The notes below the pieces were generated by a model, which saw nothing but the letters and a program-made list of their open reading frames with translations, ran no database searches and was not told where the DNA came from. This document shows positions 1 to 6,438 of a DNA stretch of 9,099 nucleotides, in pieces. Numbering within the stretch: the first letter of the stretch is position 1; the number at the start of each line of letters is the position of its first letter. The DNA is from Hydrogenophaga sp. (GTDB lineage: Bacteria > Pseudomonadota > Gammaproteobacteria > Burkholderiales > Burkholderiaceae_C). Position numbers and translations under genes: made by a program. Location of the stretch: positions 1-9,099 of the forward strand of contig JAABRN010000492.1 of assembly GCA_011390855.1 (NCBI GenBank), read 5' to 3'.

Positions 1-1
1 C

Positions 2-535
2 TTGAAGGTCAGTGACTACAAGGCTGAGGGTGTTCCTCTGGTTTTTGTGCGCAATATCCGCTCCGGGGCCTTCGGCGGTGAAAACACCGTCTACGTCGCT
101 GCCGAGAAAGCCGCGGAGTTGGCGGCTCACACCGTGGAAGCTGGTGACATTCTGGTGACCAAGATGGGAGCCCCTCCTGGCGATGTATGTCGGTATCCAG
201 CCAATCGCCCACCCGCCGTGATCACTGCCGACTGCATCAAGTTGCGGGTAACCAAAGTCGACGTTGATCCGTCCTTCATCGAGAGCTGCATTGCTTCGCG
301 GGTAGTTCAAGATCAAATCTTGGGTATTACCAAGGGCGTCGCGCAGTTGAAGGTTAATCTAGCGAACTTCAGCTCGATTGCTTTGCCTTTATCTCCCTAC
401 GCAGAGCAAACTCGAATCATCGCCGAAGTTGACCGTCAGCTGTCCATCATCCTTGAAGTAGAAACCGAGGTCGACACCAATCTCCGGCGTGCGCAGGCCT
501 TAAGGCAAGCGACGCTATCAAAAGCATTTTCTTAA
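2..535 (+). CDS. hsdS: Type I restriction specificity subunit HsdS, C-terminal part, truncated at its 3' end
   Basis: HsdS supplies DNA sequence recognition to the type I restriction-modification complex with HsdM and HsdR. Only the last 177 or so residues are in the window; the gene enters from the left edge, so the apparent TTG at 2 is not a real start. The visible part fits a second target recognition domain ('VEAGDILVTKMGAPPGDV', 'GVAQLKVNLANFSSIALPL') followed by the conserved central/C-terminal helix ('YAEQTRIIAEVDRQLSIILEVE', then 'NLRRAQALRQATLSKAFS'). In HsdS proteins the SKAF motif normally runs on into a tail of roughly 20 residues resembling 'G-LVPQDP'; here TAA follows immediately, next to the IS30 terminus. 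I infer that the IS insertion clipped the tail. No matching tail is seen on the far side of the element (2735-2768, all three frames). The loss is small and the protein might still work. Confidence 0.88.
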   Translation: MKVSDYKAEGVPLVFVRNIRSGAFGGENTVYVAAEKAAELAAHTVEAGDILVTKMGAPPGDVCRYPANRPPAVITADCIKLRVTKVDVDPSFIESCIASRVVQDQILGITKGVAQLKVNLANFSSIALPLSPYAEQTRIIAEVDRQLSIILEVETEVDTNLRRAQALRQATLSKAFS

Positions 536-544
536 ATGGCGGTT

Positions 545-562
545 TCAAGTTCTAAGTGCAAC
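545..562 (+). repeat. IS30 left terminal inverted repeat
   Basis: TCAAGTTCTAAGTGCAAC pairs with 2717-2734 in inverted orientation, 15/18 identical. It contains the transposase stop codon (545-547 on the minus strand), so the protein ends in 'VALRT' encoded by the repeat itself. The match decays outside 545, so the outer end is uncertain. Confidence 0.7.
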
Positions 563-1599
563 GGGGTTGATGATGGTAGACCAATACGCTTGGAAGTCGA
601 ACGAGCCATCGGGCAGGAAGAGCTCGGCAGGAGACTTCCAGCCCAGGGACTTGCGGGGTTTAGCGTTGTGGTGAAAGGCGATTTCATCAAGCTGCTCCTG
701 GGTGTAGACGCTCAGATCCGAGCCCTTGGGCAAGACCCGACGCAGCAGACCGTTGGTGTTCTCGTTGATGCCCCGCTCCCAAGGGCTGTAGGGGTGCGCA
801 AAGAACACCTGGATGCCAGTGGCCTTGGAGAGGGCTTGGTGCTGCGCCATTTCTTTGCCGTTGTCGTACGTCATCGACAGGCGCATGGCGGCATCCACTC
901 GGTTGAGCACGAAGCCAAAGCGCTGCGCGGTGTGCTCGGCGGTGGCGTTGTCCAGTTGAACCAGCACGGTGTAGAGCGTCTTTCGTTCGACCAGGGTGCC
1001 GATCTGGGATTGGTTTCGGGTGCCCTTGATGAGGTCGCCCTCCCAGTGGCCAGGCACCAGCCGCTCGCTGACCTCAATGGGGCGCTCATCAATGCTGACA
1101 GCGTTGGGGATGAGGCCACGGCGGTCGGTACCGGCGCTGCGCGGACGACGGGTTTTGCGGCCCCATGGCAGCAACGCCAGCACCTGAGCGCGCAGTTCTC
1201 CGCGGGGCATGGCATACAGGGCGGTGTAGATGCTCTCGTGACTGATGCGAACAGGATCGGGCATGCGTGCAAGTATGCCGCTGGCCTGTTCTGGGGAGAG
1301 GCCGCCACGCAAGGACTCCAGCACCCGCTCCCAAAGGGCGTTGCCGTTGATCATCTTGCACGCCACGCGGGGCTTGCAGGCCAGGCGCTGGGCTCGATGG
1401 TGAGCCTGTGCGCAACGGTAGCCTCTGGCCATGCGCGTGCGACCCGGCACCGTTGCTGCGTTGGTCACAGGTTGGTGCGTGGTGTTGCGCGAAAGCTCTC
1501 GCGTGATGGTCGAGGCAGCGCGTCCAAGCTTGCGGGCGATCGCCCTCGGCTTCAGATCATGGTCAAGCCAGACTTGTATCTGGGCGCGCTCTTCCAGGC

Positions 1600-2580
1600 T
1601 CAGGTGGGTGTAGGGTCAAGTTCCGCCAGTTTATAAACCCGCGTGAGGAAGAGTTCTGGTTTTTTCACACGCCAGGACTTGAGTGCATCGACCGGAGAAA
1701 GCTGGCCCAGTGCACGCTGCGGGATATGGTGGTTGTAAGTCAACATGTAGCTGTTCAAAGTGGCCTCTAGCTCGGCACCTGAGGCGAAGCGGGTTTGCTG
1801 CACCACCTCACTGATGCGCCCGTTGAAGCGCTCCACCATGCCATTGGTCTGTGGGTGACGCGGTGGCGACAAGCGGTGCTCAATGTCCAGCGCCTTGCAT
1901 TGCTGGTCAAAGACGTGGTTGCCCGTGGGCTGCTTGTCTTTGCTGGTGAAGCGGTCGGTGAACTGGGTGCCGTTGTCGGTCAACAGCTTGCTGATTTTGA
2001 ACGGCACGGCTTGGTGTACCCGGCGCAGAAAGTCCACACTGCTGCGCTCGCTCTGATCGCTGTAGATGCGCAAGAACACCCAACGGGTGGCGCGGTCGAT
2101 GGCCACGAACAAGTAACGCCTGCTGCTCTCATCGGGCATCTTGGGCAGGTACTTGATGTCAATGTGCAGGAAGCCCGGCTCGTAGTCCTTAAAGGTCTTC
2201 TTGGGCTTGTCCTCGCCCTCTTGCACGGGCGCTAGGTCAGCCAGTTTGGACAGGCCTTCGCGGCGCAACAAACGGCTGATGCCTGAGCGGGATGCATCCT
2301 TGTTGATGAACTCCCGCGTGACGCTGACCAGATCGTCCAGGGGCAGCAGACACAGGCGGCGAATCTCCATGACGATCAGCTCCTGAGCGGGGCTCAGGGT
2401 GGTGTTCATCTGGTGCGCGCGGTGGGAGCGGTCCAAGGGGTCGCTGCGGTTGCGCCATTTGCGCGCCGTAGCCAGACTGATGTTGTAGGTCTGGCTGACC
2501 TCGGTGAGCGGGGCTTTGGATTCGTGAATTTCAGCGCGTGTGCGTGGGGTGGTGCGTGCCATCGGATGGACCATGCTCAT
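1600..2580 (-). CDS. IS481-family transposase
   Basis: This is an apparently intact 326-residue DDE (RNase H-fold) transposase. The N-terminus has a helix-turn-helix ('APLTEVSQTYNISLATARKW'). The catalytic core shows 'GFLHIDIKYLP' (Asp), 'ISKLLTDNGTQF' (Asp) and 'RHPQTNGMVERFNGRISE' (Glu), the arrangement typical of the IS481/IS3-like integrase core. The ATG at 2580 is chosen because GGAG (minus strand, 2589-2592) sits eight bases upstream; an in-frame ATG at 2562 ('MARTTP') is possible. The C-terminus runs out of the element: the last element codon is ACA at 1609-1611, and the final two residues and the TGA are supplied by the IS30 target sequence. Its length is normal for the family, so the element may still be mobile. 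Confidence 0.93.
   Translation of the reverse strand: MSMVHPMARTTPRTRAEIHESKAPLTEVSQTYNISLATARKWRNRSDPLDRSHRAHQMNTTLSPAQELIVMEIRRLCLLPLDDLVSVTREFINKDASRSGISRLLRREGLSKLADLAPVQEGEDKPKKTFKDYEPGFLHIDIKYLPKMPDESSRRYLFVAIDRATRWVFLRIYSDQSERSSVDFLRRVHQAVPFKISKLLTDNGTQFTDRFTSKDKQPTGNHVFDQQCKALDIEHRLSPPRHPQTNGMVERFNGRISEVVQQTRFASGAELEATLNSYMLTYNHHIPQRALGQLSPVDALKSWRVKKPELFLTRVYKLAELDPTPT
1604..1608 (+). repeat. Target-site duplication, left copy (GTGGG)
   Basis: GTGGG directly precedes the TGT end of the IS481-family element and recurs at 2686-2690. One base further out the copies differ (G versus T), so the duplication is 5 bp, or 6 bp with one mismatch. Merging the copies restores the IS30 transposase frame. 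Confidence 0.55.
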
Positions 2581-2685
2581 GGCTTGTTCTCCAAACTGAG
2601 TGAGGCCAGCAGGCCTGCCAAAACAGCTCGCGCCTTAAACAATGGCCAGCTGCGACGGGGAATATAATCGCACGGAACTCGACAT
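1609..2685 (-). mobile_element. IS481-family insertion sequence nested in the IS30 element
   Basis: The left end begins TGTAGGGTCAAGTTCCG and the right end, read inward, has ATGTCGAGTTCCG. The shared inner part TC(A/G)AGTTCCG is an inverted repeat with 9/10 matches, but the two ends differ in length before it, so the termini are approximate. A 5-bp direct repeat GTGGG flanks it (1604-1608 and 2686-2690). The size of about 1.08 kb fits IS481. The strongest support is functional: excision of this segment plus one GTGGG recreates an open IS30 transposase frame. The element carries one transposase gene on the minus strand. Confidence 0.75.
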
Positions 2686-2690
2686 GTGGG
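2686..2690 (+). repeat. Target-site duplication, right copy (GTGGG)
   Basis: Second copy of the 5-bp direct repeat bracketing the inner IS481-family element; its partner is at 1604-1608. It sits four bases from the presumed TTG start codon of the interrupted IS30 transposase. Confidence 0.55.
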
Positions 2691-2716
2691 CATGCAACAG
2701 ATTCTCCAGTGAAAGT

Positions 2717-2734
2717 GTTGCACTTGGACTTTGA
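2717..2734 (-). repeat. IS30 right terminal inverted repeat
   Basis: GTTGCACTTGGACTTTGA is the inverted partner of 545-562 (15/18). It lies 36 bases upstream of the chosen ATPase start, so the leader of that gene is partly IS-derived and an outward promoter in this end could influence it. Confidence 0.7.
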
Positions 2735-2768
2735 GCGCAGGAATATAAATACCACTGGGAGTCTGAAT

Positions 2769-4313
2769 ATGCCGGGAAGAAGCCTTAGTTCAACCGAGAT
2801 CAAACTGCAAAAATGGTGGAGCGCCGCTACCGAAACTGACTACCCCCTGCTGGAGGGCCTGTCTGTGAAGTCCTCAGCGGACGGGCTACGTGGAATTCGG
2901 GAAATAGACATTTCGTTCCCGTACCCCGTGATGGTAATTGCGGGTGGGAATGGCGCAGGGAAAACTACCATATTGGGCTTGGCTGCTCTGGCCTTTCATG
3001 GCGCAGCCGGTCACTTTCCGCGCGGCGCGAAGAGGGTGCCAAAGGTCGGAGAAAAATCGTCCTATTACACCTTTCAGGATTTTTTCTTTCGCGGGCCTAG
3101 TGATTCGGATATTACTGGCCTAGAAATTAGTTGGCGATTTCGTGGTCTCCCCGCACTACCAATTAGTAAGAAGACGGACAAGTGGATGCGCTATGAACGT
3201 CGGCCCTCTCGACCAGTACATTACTTTGGAATTAGCCGCGCTGTACCTGCAATTGAGCAAAGCGTATTGCGTTCGCATTTTGGCGGCGGGTTGCGAGCAC
3301 GTTCGAAGGGAGTTCAGTTGTCTGCTAAGGCAGTGAAATGGGTTGGGAAGATACTTCAGAGAAAATACACCACAGCGGAAAAATTGTCTTCGCAACGTTA
3401 TGGTCTGCGGCAGTGCCAGGCGACGAGTGGGGCTGCGTATTCAAGCTTCAATATGGGTGCTGGAGAGGATTTACTCTTTGACCTTATCGGATCAATTGAC
3501 AGCGCTCCCCGCGGTAGTTTGATCGTTGTTGAAGAAATCGAAGTTGGAATCCATGCAGCAGCTTTGAAGCGGCTTGCTGAGGTTTTGCAGGAAATGGCGT
3601 TTGAAAAGAAGCTCCAGATTATTGTGTCCTCGCATTCCGAGCAATTTGTTGATGCGCTGCCCAGGCAATCAAGAATACTGCTCCGACGCGAGGGTAATGC
3701 GCATCAAGTCTTCCCTGCGGTCTCAACGGGTTTCATTTTTTCAGATTTGTCGGGCGTTGCGACACCTGAGTTAAAAGTGTTTTGCGAGGACGAATTTGCC
3801 CGTCGAATCATTGAGGCCGGCTTGGCGCCAGAGATTCGTTCGCGCGTTATCGTTCAGGCTGTGGGTGATAAGAATACTGTTGCGGATATGGCTGCATATC
3901 ACGTTATGTCAGCGAGCAAAATTCCTTGCATTGTTGTCTGGGACGGTGATGTTGCAGAAACTGAGGCCGCCTCGGTGTGCAGCAAGGCGTGTGAGCGATT
4001 GAAGGTCAGCATGTTTGCTCATCTCCGGCTACCGGGTGAGGATGTGCCTGAAAAGGTGGTGGTCAATGCGATCCTGGCGAAATTAGAGGCAGTGCAACTA
4101 TTTGCTTTAATCGCTGGTGTAACTGCGGGACACGCTAGAAGTGCATTGGAAGCGGCCTTGGGTGAGCCAGATCATCACTCCATGCCATTTGCAATCCGGG
4201 AGCGACTGAACTTGGATCAAACGAGTGTTGTTAGTGCGCTAGCGCAAGCTGCGACACGGACTAAGGCGATTGATCTTGACTACATAACGAAGGAAATCGC
4301 TTCACTACTTTGA
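2769..4313 (+). CDS. OLD/GajA-like ATPase with C-terminal TOPRIM-like nuclease domain
   Basis: This is a predicted 514-residue ABC-type/SMC-like P-loop ATPase joined to a TOPRIM-like domain, an architecture known from OLD-family nucleases and Gabija GajA. Visible motifs are Walker A 'GGNGAGKTT' (59-67), a signature-like 'MGAGEDLLFDLI' (229-240), Walker B 'LIVVEEIEVGIH' (251-262) and the switch-His segment 'IIVSSHSEQF' (284-293). The TOPRIM-like part follows: 'VFCEDEFARRIIE' (337-349, acidic E340/E342), 'GDKNTVADM' (366-374) and 'IVVWDGD' (388-394, acidic D392/D394). The frame is open from a GTG at 2709, but that lies within IS30 sequence. ATG 2769 is preferred because GGGAG at 2757-2761 is well spaced before it. 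The composition is visibly more AT-rich than the flanking genes, suggesting separate acquisition. No UvrD-like GajB partner follows, so Gabija itself is unlikely. The exact function is unknown. Confidence 0.85.
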   Translation: MPGRSLSSTEIKLQKWWSAATETDYPLLEGLSVKSSADGLRGIREIDISFPYPVMVIAGGNGAGKTTILGLAALAFHGAAGHFPRGAKRVPKVGEKSSYYTFQDFFFRGPSDSDITGLEISWRFRGLPALPISKKTDKWMRYERRPSRPVHYFGISRAVPAIEQSVLRSHFGGGLRARSKGVQLSAKAVKWVGKILQRKYTTAEKLSSQRYGLRQCQATSGAAYSSFNMGAGEDLLFDLIGSIDSAPRGSLIVVEEIEVGIHAAALKRLAEVLQEMAFEKKLQIIVSSHSEQFVDALPRQSRILLRREGNAHQVFPAVSTGFIFSDLSGVATPELKVFCEDEFARRIIEAGLAPEIRSRVIVQAVGDKNTVADMAAYHVMSASKIPCIVVWDGDVAETEAASVCSKACERLKVSMFAHLRLPGEDVPEKVVVNAILAKLEAVQLFALIAGVTAGHARSALEAALGEPDHHSMPFAIRERLNLDQTSVVSALAQAATRTKAIDLDYITKEIASLL

Positions 4314-4333
4314 CCGGTAGCACTGGTACCACC

Positions 4334-4477
4334 ATGAACGGCATCAGCACTACTCCTTTCTCCCTCTGCATTTTCGTCGCCGAAGGTGACCCCGACGATC
4401 TGCGTAGCGTCGAACGTTCCAACTGGATCGGCAAGGCGCTAGTGCCAGCGCGCGCAATCCAACCCCAAATCAACTGA
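4334..4477 (+). pseudogene. N-terminal remnant of a GIY-YIG nuclease family protein (47 codons)
   Basis: This short ORF runs from ATG 4334 to TGA 4475. Its middle ('LCIFVAEGDPDDLRSVER', then 'SNWIGKALVPARAI') resembles, from memory, the N-terminus of GIY-YIG proteins (often with a DUF4357 domain, about 300 residues) that are frequent companions of type I restriction loci. There the sequence goes on to the GIY-YIG catalytic core; here it stops after 47 residues and no catalytic core is encoded before the next gene at 4488. I infer a deletion remnant. The alternative is a small functional peptide; its stop is only 10 bases before the next ATG, so translation of it could couple to the downstream gene. 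No strong ribosome binding site is seen before its ATG. Confidence 0.55.
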
Positions 4478-4487
4478 GTAATCAACA

Positions 4488-6392
4488 ATGGCCGGCTCAA
4501 CGTTCAAGACGAATCCCTACAACTTGTCCGAGCTATTGGAGGACTGCCACCGCGGGGTCATTCAGTTACCTGATTTCCAGCGCAGCTGGGTGTGGGACGA
4601 AGACCGGATCAAGAGCCTGATCGCGTCGATCTCACGTGCTTTTCCAGTCGGTGCGCTGATGACGCTGGAGACTGGGGGCGATGTGAACTTCAAACCGCGC
4701 CCGGTGGAGGACGCTCCCGCTGAAGCCGCTAAAGCGCCGCCGCAATCGCTCCTGCTGGACGGCCAGCAACGCATGACCTCGATGTATCAGGTGACGATGC
4801 GGGGAAAGGTCGTAGAGACGGTGACGCCAAAAAAGAAGAAGGTCAAGCGGTGGTTTTACATCGATATTCGAAAGGCGTTGGACCCATCGGTAGATCGCGA
4901 AGAGGCGATTGTTGGAGTACCGGAAGACAGGGTGATTCGAACCGCATTTGGGCGTGATGCAACCTTGGATTTGTCTTCGGTTGAGCGGGAATACAAGGCA
5001 CTGATGTTTCCCTTGGGCAAGGTGTTTGAGTGGGATTCCTGGCAGGATGGTTTTGATGAGTCTTGGCCGGGCGATGCGAATGCGGATGTGAGAGGGGAGT
5101 TCCGTCGTTTCAAGCGCGAAGTTCTTGAGAACTTCAAGTCTTACCAGGTACCGGTGATTGCGCTGGGCCGTTCAACGTCCAAAGAAGCGGTGTGCGTGGT
5201 GTTTGAGAAGGTGAACACGGGTGGAAAACCGCTGGATGCTTTTGAGCTCGTGACGGCAATGTATGCGGCCGACGGGCACGAGCTGCGCAAGGACTGGTAC
5301 GGCGATGACGGCCACAAGGGGCGGCACCGCCGGTTTGTGGATGCACTGCGCCCCGCTGACTCGGAGGAGGGGATCATTGCCAATGTGGGCAATACCGATT
5401 TTCTGCAAGCGGTATCGCTCTTCTACACGCGTGATCGGCGGCGCGAAGCCGAGCGCGCAGGCAAGCTAGGTAAAGAGCTGCCCGCAGTCACGGGCAACCG
5501 TCAGGCGCTGCTGAGTTTGCCTCTCGCGGCGTACAAGCAATACGAGAAGCAGGTGGAGCGTGGCTTTTTGCAGGCAGCCAAGTTTCTGCACATGCTCCAC
5601 ATCTACCGGATTTTTGATTTGCCTTACCAGTCGCAGATCGTGCCGCTGGCGGCCATCATTGCCGACATCGGAGAAGCCTGGGAACACGAGGCAATTCGTG
5701 CCAAGCTGGTGCGGTGGTACTGGAACGGCGTGTTCGGTGAGCTTTACGGATCGGCGGTGGAGTCGCGCGTTGCACGGGACTTCACGGAGGTACCGGTTTG
5801 GCTGCAGGGAGGGGTGGAGCCTTCAACCGTGAGCGAGACCATGTTCCGCGCTGACCGCTTGAAGACCATGCGCATGCGCCTCTCAGCGGCATACAAGGGA
5901 GTGAACGTGCTGCTGATGAAAGAGGGTGCGCAAGACTTCCGCTCCGGGCAGCAGTTTGACCACACGGTGTTCTTCGGCGAGAACGTGGACATCCACCACA
6001 TCTTCCCGCAGGACTGGTGCAAGAAGCAGGGCATCAAGCCCGCGGTGTTTGACTCGATCATCAACAAGACGCCGTTGTCGTTCCGCACCAACCGGATCAT
6101 TGGCGGCGTGGCGCCGTCCGACTACCTTGCCAAGCTGGAGAAGGGCGACAAGGCCACTCCCCCGATTGAAGCGCAGCGACTGGATGGCTACCTGAGCTCG
6201 CACCTGATCGCCCCGGTGTTGGCGCGCGGTGACAGCTTCGAAGCCTTCATGGCAGATCGGCAGAAGCGATTGCTCGGCCTGATTGAGCAGGCAACCGGCA
6301 AGGCCGCATTTGCAGGCGATGGTGGCGAGGAGGGCGAGGACGTGGAGTCAGACGAGGACGCCGTGGAGGCTGAAATGACCATCAGTACCTGA
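4488..6392 (+). CDS. DUF262 / HNH (DUF1524-like) nuclease, GmrSD/SspE type
   Basis: This 634-residue protein has the two-domain plan of GmrSD-type modification-dependent restriction enzymes and SspE. The N-terminal DUF262 (ParB/Srx-like fold) shows 'QLPDFQRSWVWD' (26-37) and the hallmark 'LLLDGQQRMTSMYQ' (88-101), followed by 'FEKVNTGGKPLDAFEL' (239-254). The C-terminal HNH-like domain shows 'DIHHIFPQDW' (501-510) and 'INKTPLSFRTNRIIGG' (525-540), retaining the paired His and the Asn expected for catalysis. In characterised relatives DUF262 uses nucleotide hydrolysis to control the HNH nuclease, acting on modified phage DNA or sensing phosphorothioation; which applies here cannot be read from the sequence. 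The C-terminus (610-629) is very acidic. The ATG at 4488 has no strong Shine-Dalgarno and may be coupled to the short ORF ending at 4477. The gene looks intact. Confidence 0.92.
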   Translation: MAGSTFKTNPYNLSELLEDCHRGVIQLPDFQRSWVWDEDRIKSLIASISRAFPVGALMTLETGGDVNFKPRPVEDAPAEAAKAPPQSLLLDGQQRMTSMYQVTMRGKVVETVTPKKKKVKRWFYIDIRKALDPSVDREEAIVGVPEDRVIRTAFGRDATLDLSSVEREYKALMFPLGKVFEWDSWQDGFDESWPGDANADVRGEFRRFKREVLENFKSYQVPVIALGRSTSKEAVCVVFEKVNTGGKPLDAFELVTAMYAADGHELRKDWYGDDGHKGRHRRFVDALRPADSEEGIIANVGNTDFLQAVSLFYTRDRRREAERAGKLGKELPAVTGNRQALLSLPLAAYKQYEKQVERGFLQAAKFLHMLHIYRIFDLPYQSQIVPLAAIIADIGEAWEHEAIRAKLVRWYWNGVFGELYGSAVESRVARDFTEVPVWLQGGVEPSTVSETMFRADRLKTMRMRLSAAYKGVNVLLMKEGAQDFRSGQQFDHTVFFGENVDIHHIFPQDWCKKQGIKPAVFDSIINKTPLSFRTNRIIGGVAPSDYLAKLEKGDKATPPIEAQRLDGYLSSHLIAPVLARGDSFEAFMADRQKRLLGLIEQATGKAAFAGDGGEEGEDVESDEDAVEAEMTIST

Positions 6393-6438
6393 GAGCACAC
6401 GCCACGTGGCTGCTTGTCACGACCCATCGGGGAGAAAA

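Larger units (their letters stand above)
545..1615 (-). pseudogene. IS30-family transposase, 5' end split by the IS481-family insertion
   Basis: This is a DDE transposase. The frame stays open from the stop at 545-547 up to 1615, just below an in-frame TGA at 1616-1618. Upstream of the first possible start (GTG 1468) it still encodes the diagnostic IS30 helix-turn-helix N-terminus ('YTHLSLEERAQIQVWL', 'AIARKLGRAASTITREL'), so a GTG start at 1468 would drop that DNA-binding domain. Catalytic-region motifs are present: 'GHWEGDLIKG' (first Asp), 'TYDNGKEMA' (second Asp) and 'ERGINENTNGLLRR' (Glu). The original start lies beyond the inner element: splicing 2691 to 1608 gives TTG-CAT-GCC-CAC-CTG-AGC, with GGAG at 2704-2707 six bases before the TTG, for a protein of about 356 residues. 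As it stands the gene is probably inactive, although a 307-residue catalytic fragment could be made. Confidence 0.85.
545..2734 (-). mobile_element. IS30-family insertion sequence, interrupted by an IS481-family element
   Basis: The boundaries rest on an imperfect terminal inverted repeat: 545-562 matches the reverse complement of 2717-2734 at 15 of 18 positions (shared core AAGTGCAAC inward). Without the inner element and its target copy the unit is about 1.1 kb, normal for IS30. The true outer ends could lie a few bases outside these coordinates (about 536 and 2740), because IS30-family repeats are often longer and imperfect, and I could not identify a convincing short target duplication. 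The transposase gene lies on the minus strand and its stop codon falls within the left repeat, which is common in this family. Confidence 0.72.

Noticed and set aside
536..1636. Long open frame on the plus strand (366 codons) opposite the IS30 transposase
   Set aside because: It is antisense to a clear DDE transposase, has no recognisable motif, and reflects codon bias on the opposite strand.
1795..2235. Plus-strand open frame opposite the IS481 transposase core
   Set aside because: Its translation mirrors the transposase coding strand and has no family motif or ribosome binding site.
2531..2803. Minus-strand open frame of 90 codons across the IS481 end, the IS30 end and the ATPase start
   Set aside because: It joins three unrelated pieces of DNA and has no conserved motif; it arises only from the insertion junction.
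2769..4313. Gabija GajA
   Set aside because: The ATPase-TOPRIM plan is similar, but no UvrD-like GajB helicase follows; the next intact gene is a DUF262-HNH protein.
4488..6392. SspE of a phosphorothioation (Ssp) system
   Set aside because: The domain plan agrees, but no sspABCD-type genes are visible in the window, so only the broader GmrSD/SspE-type call is justified.
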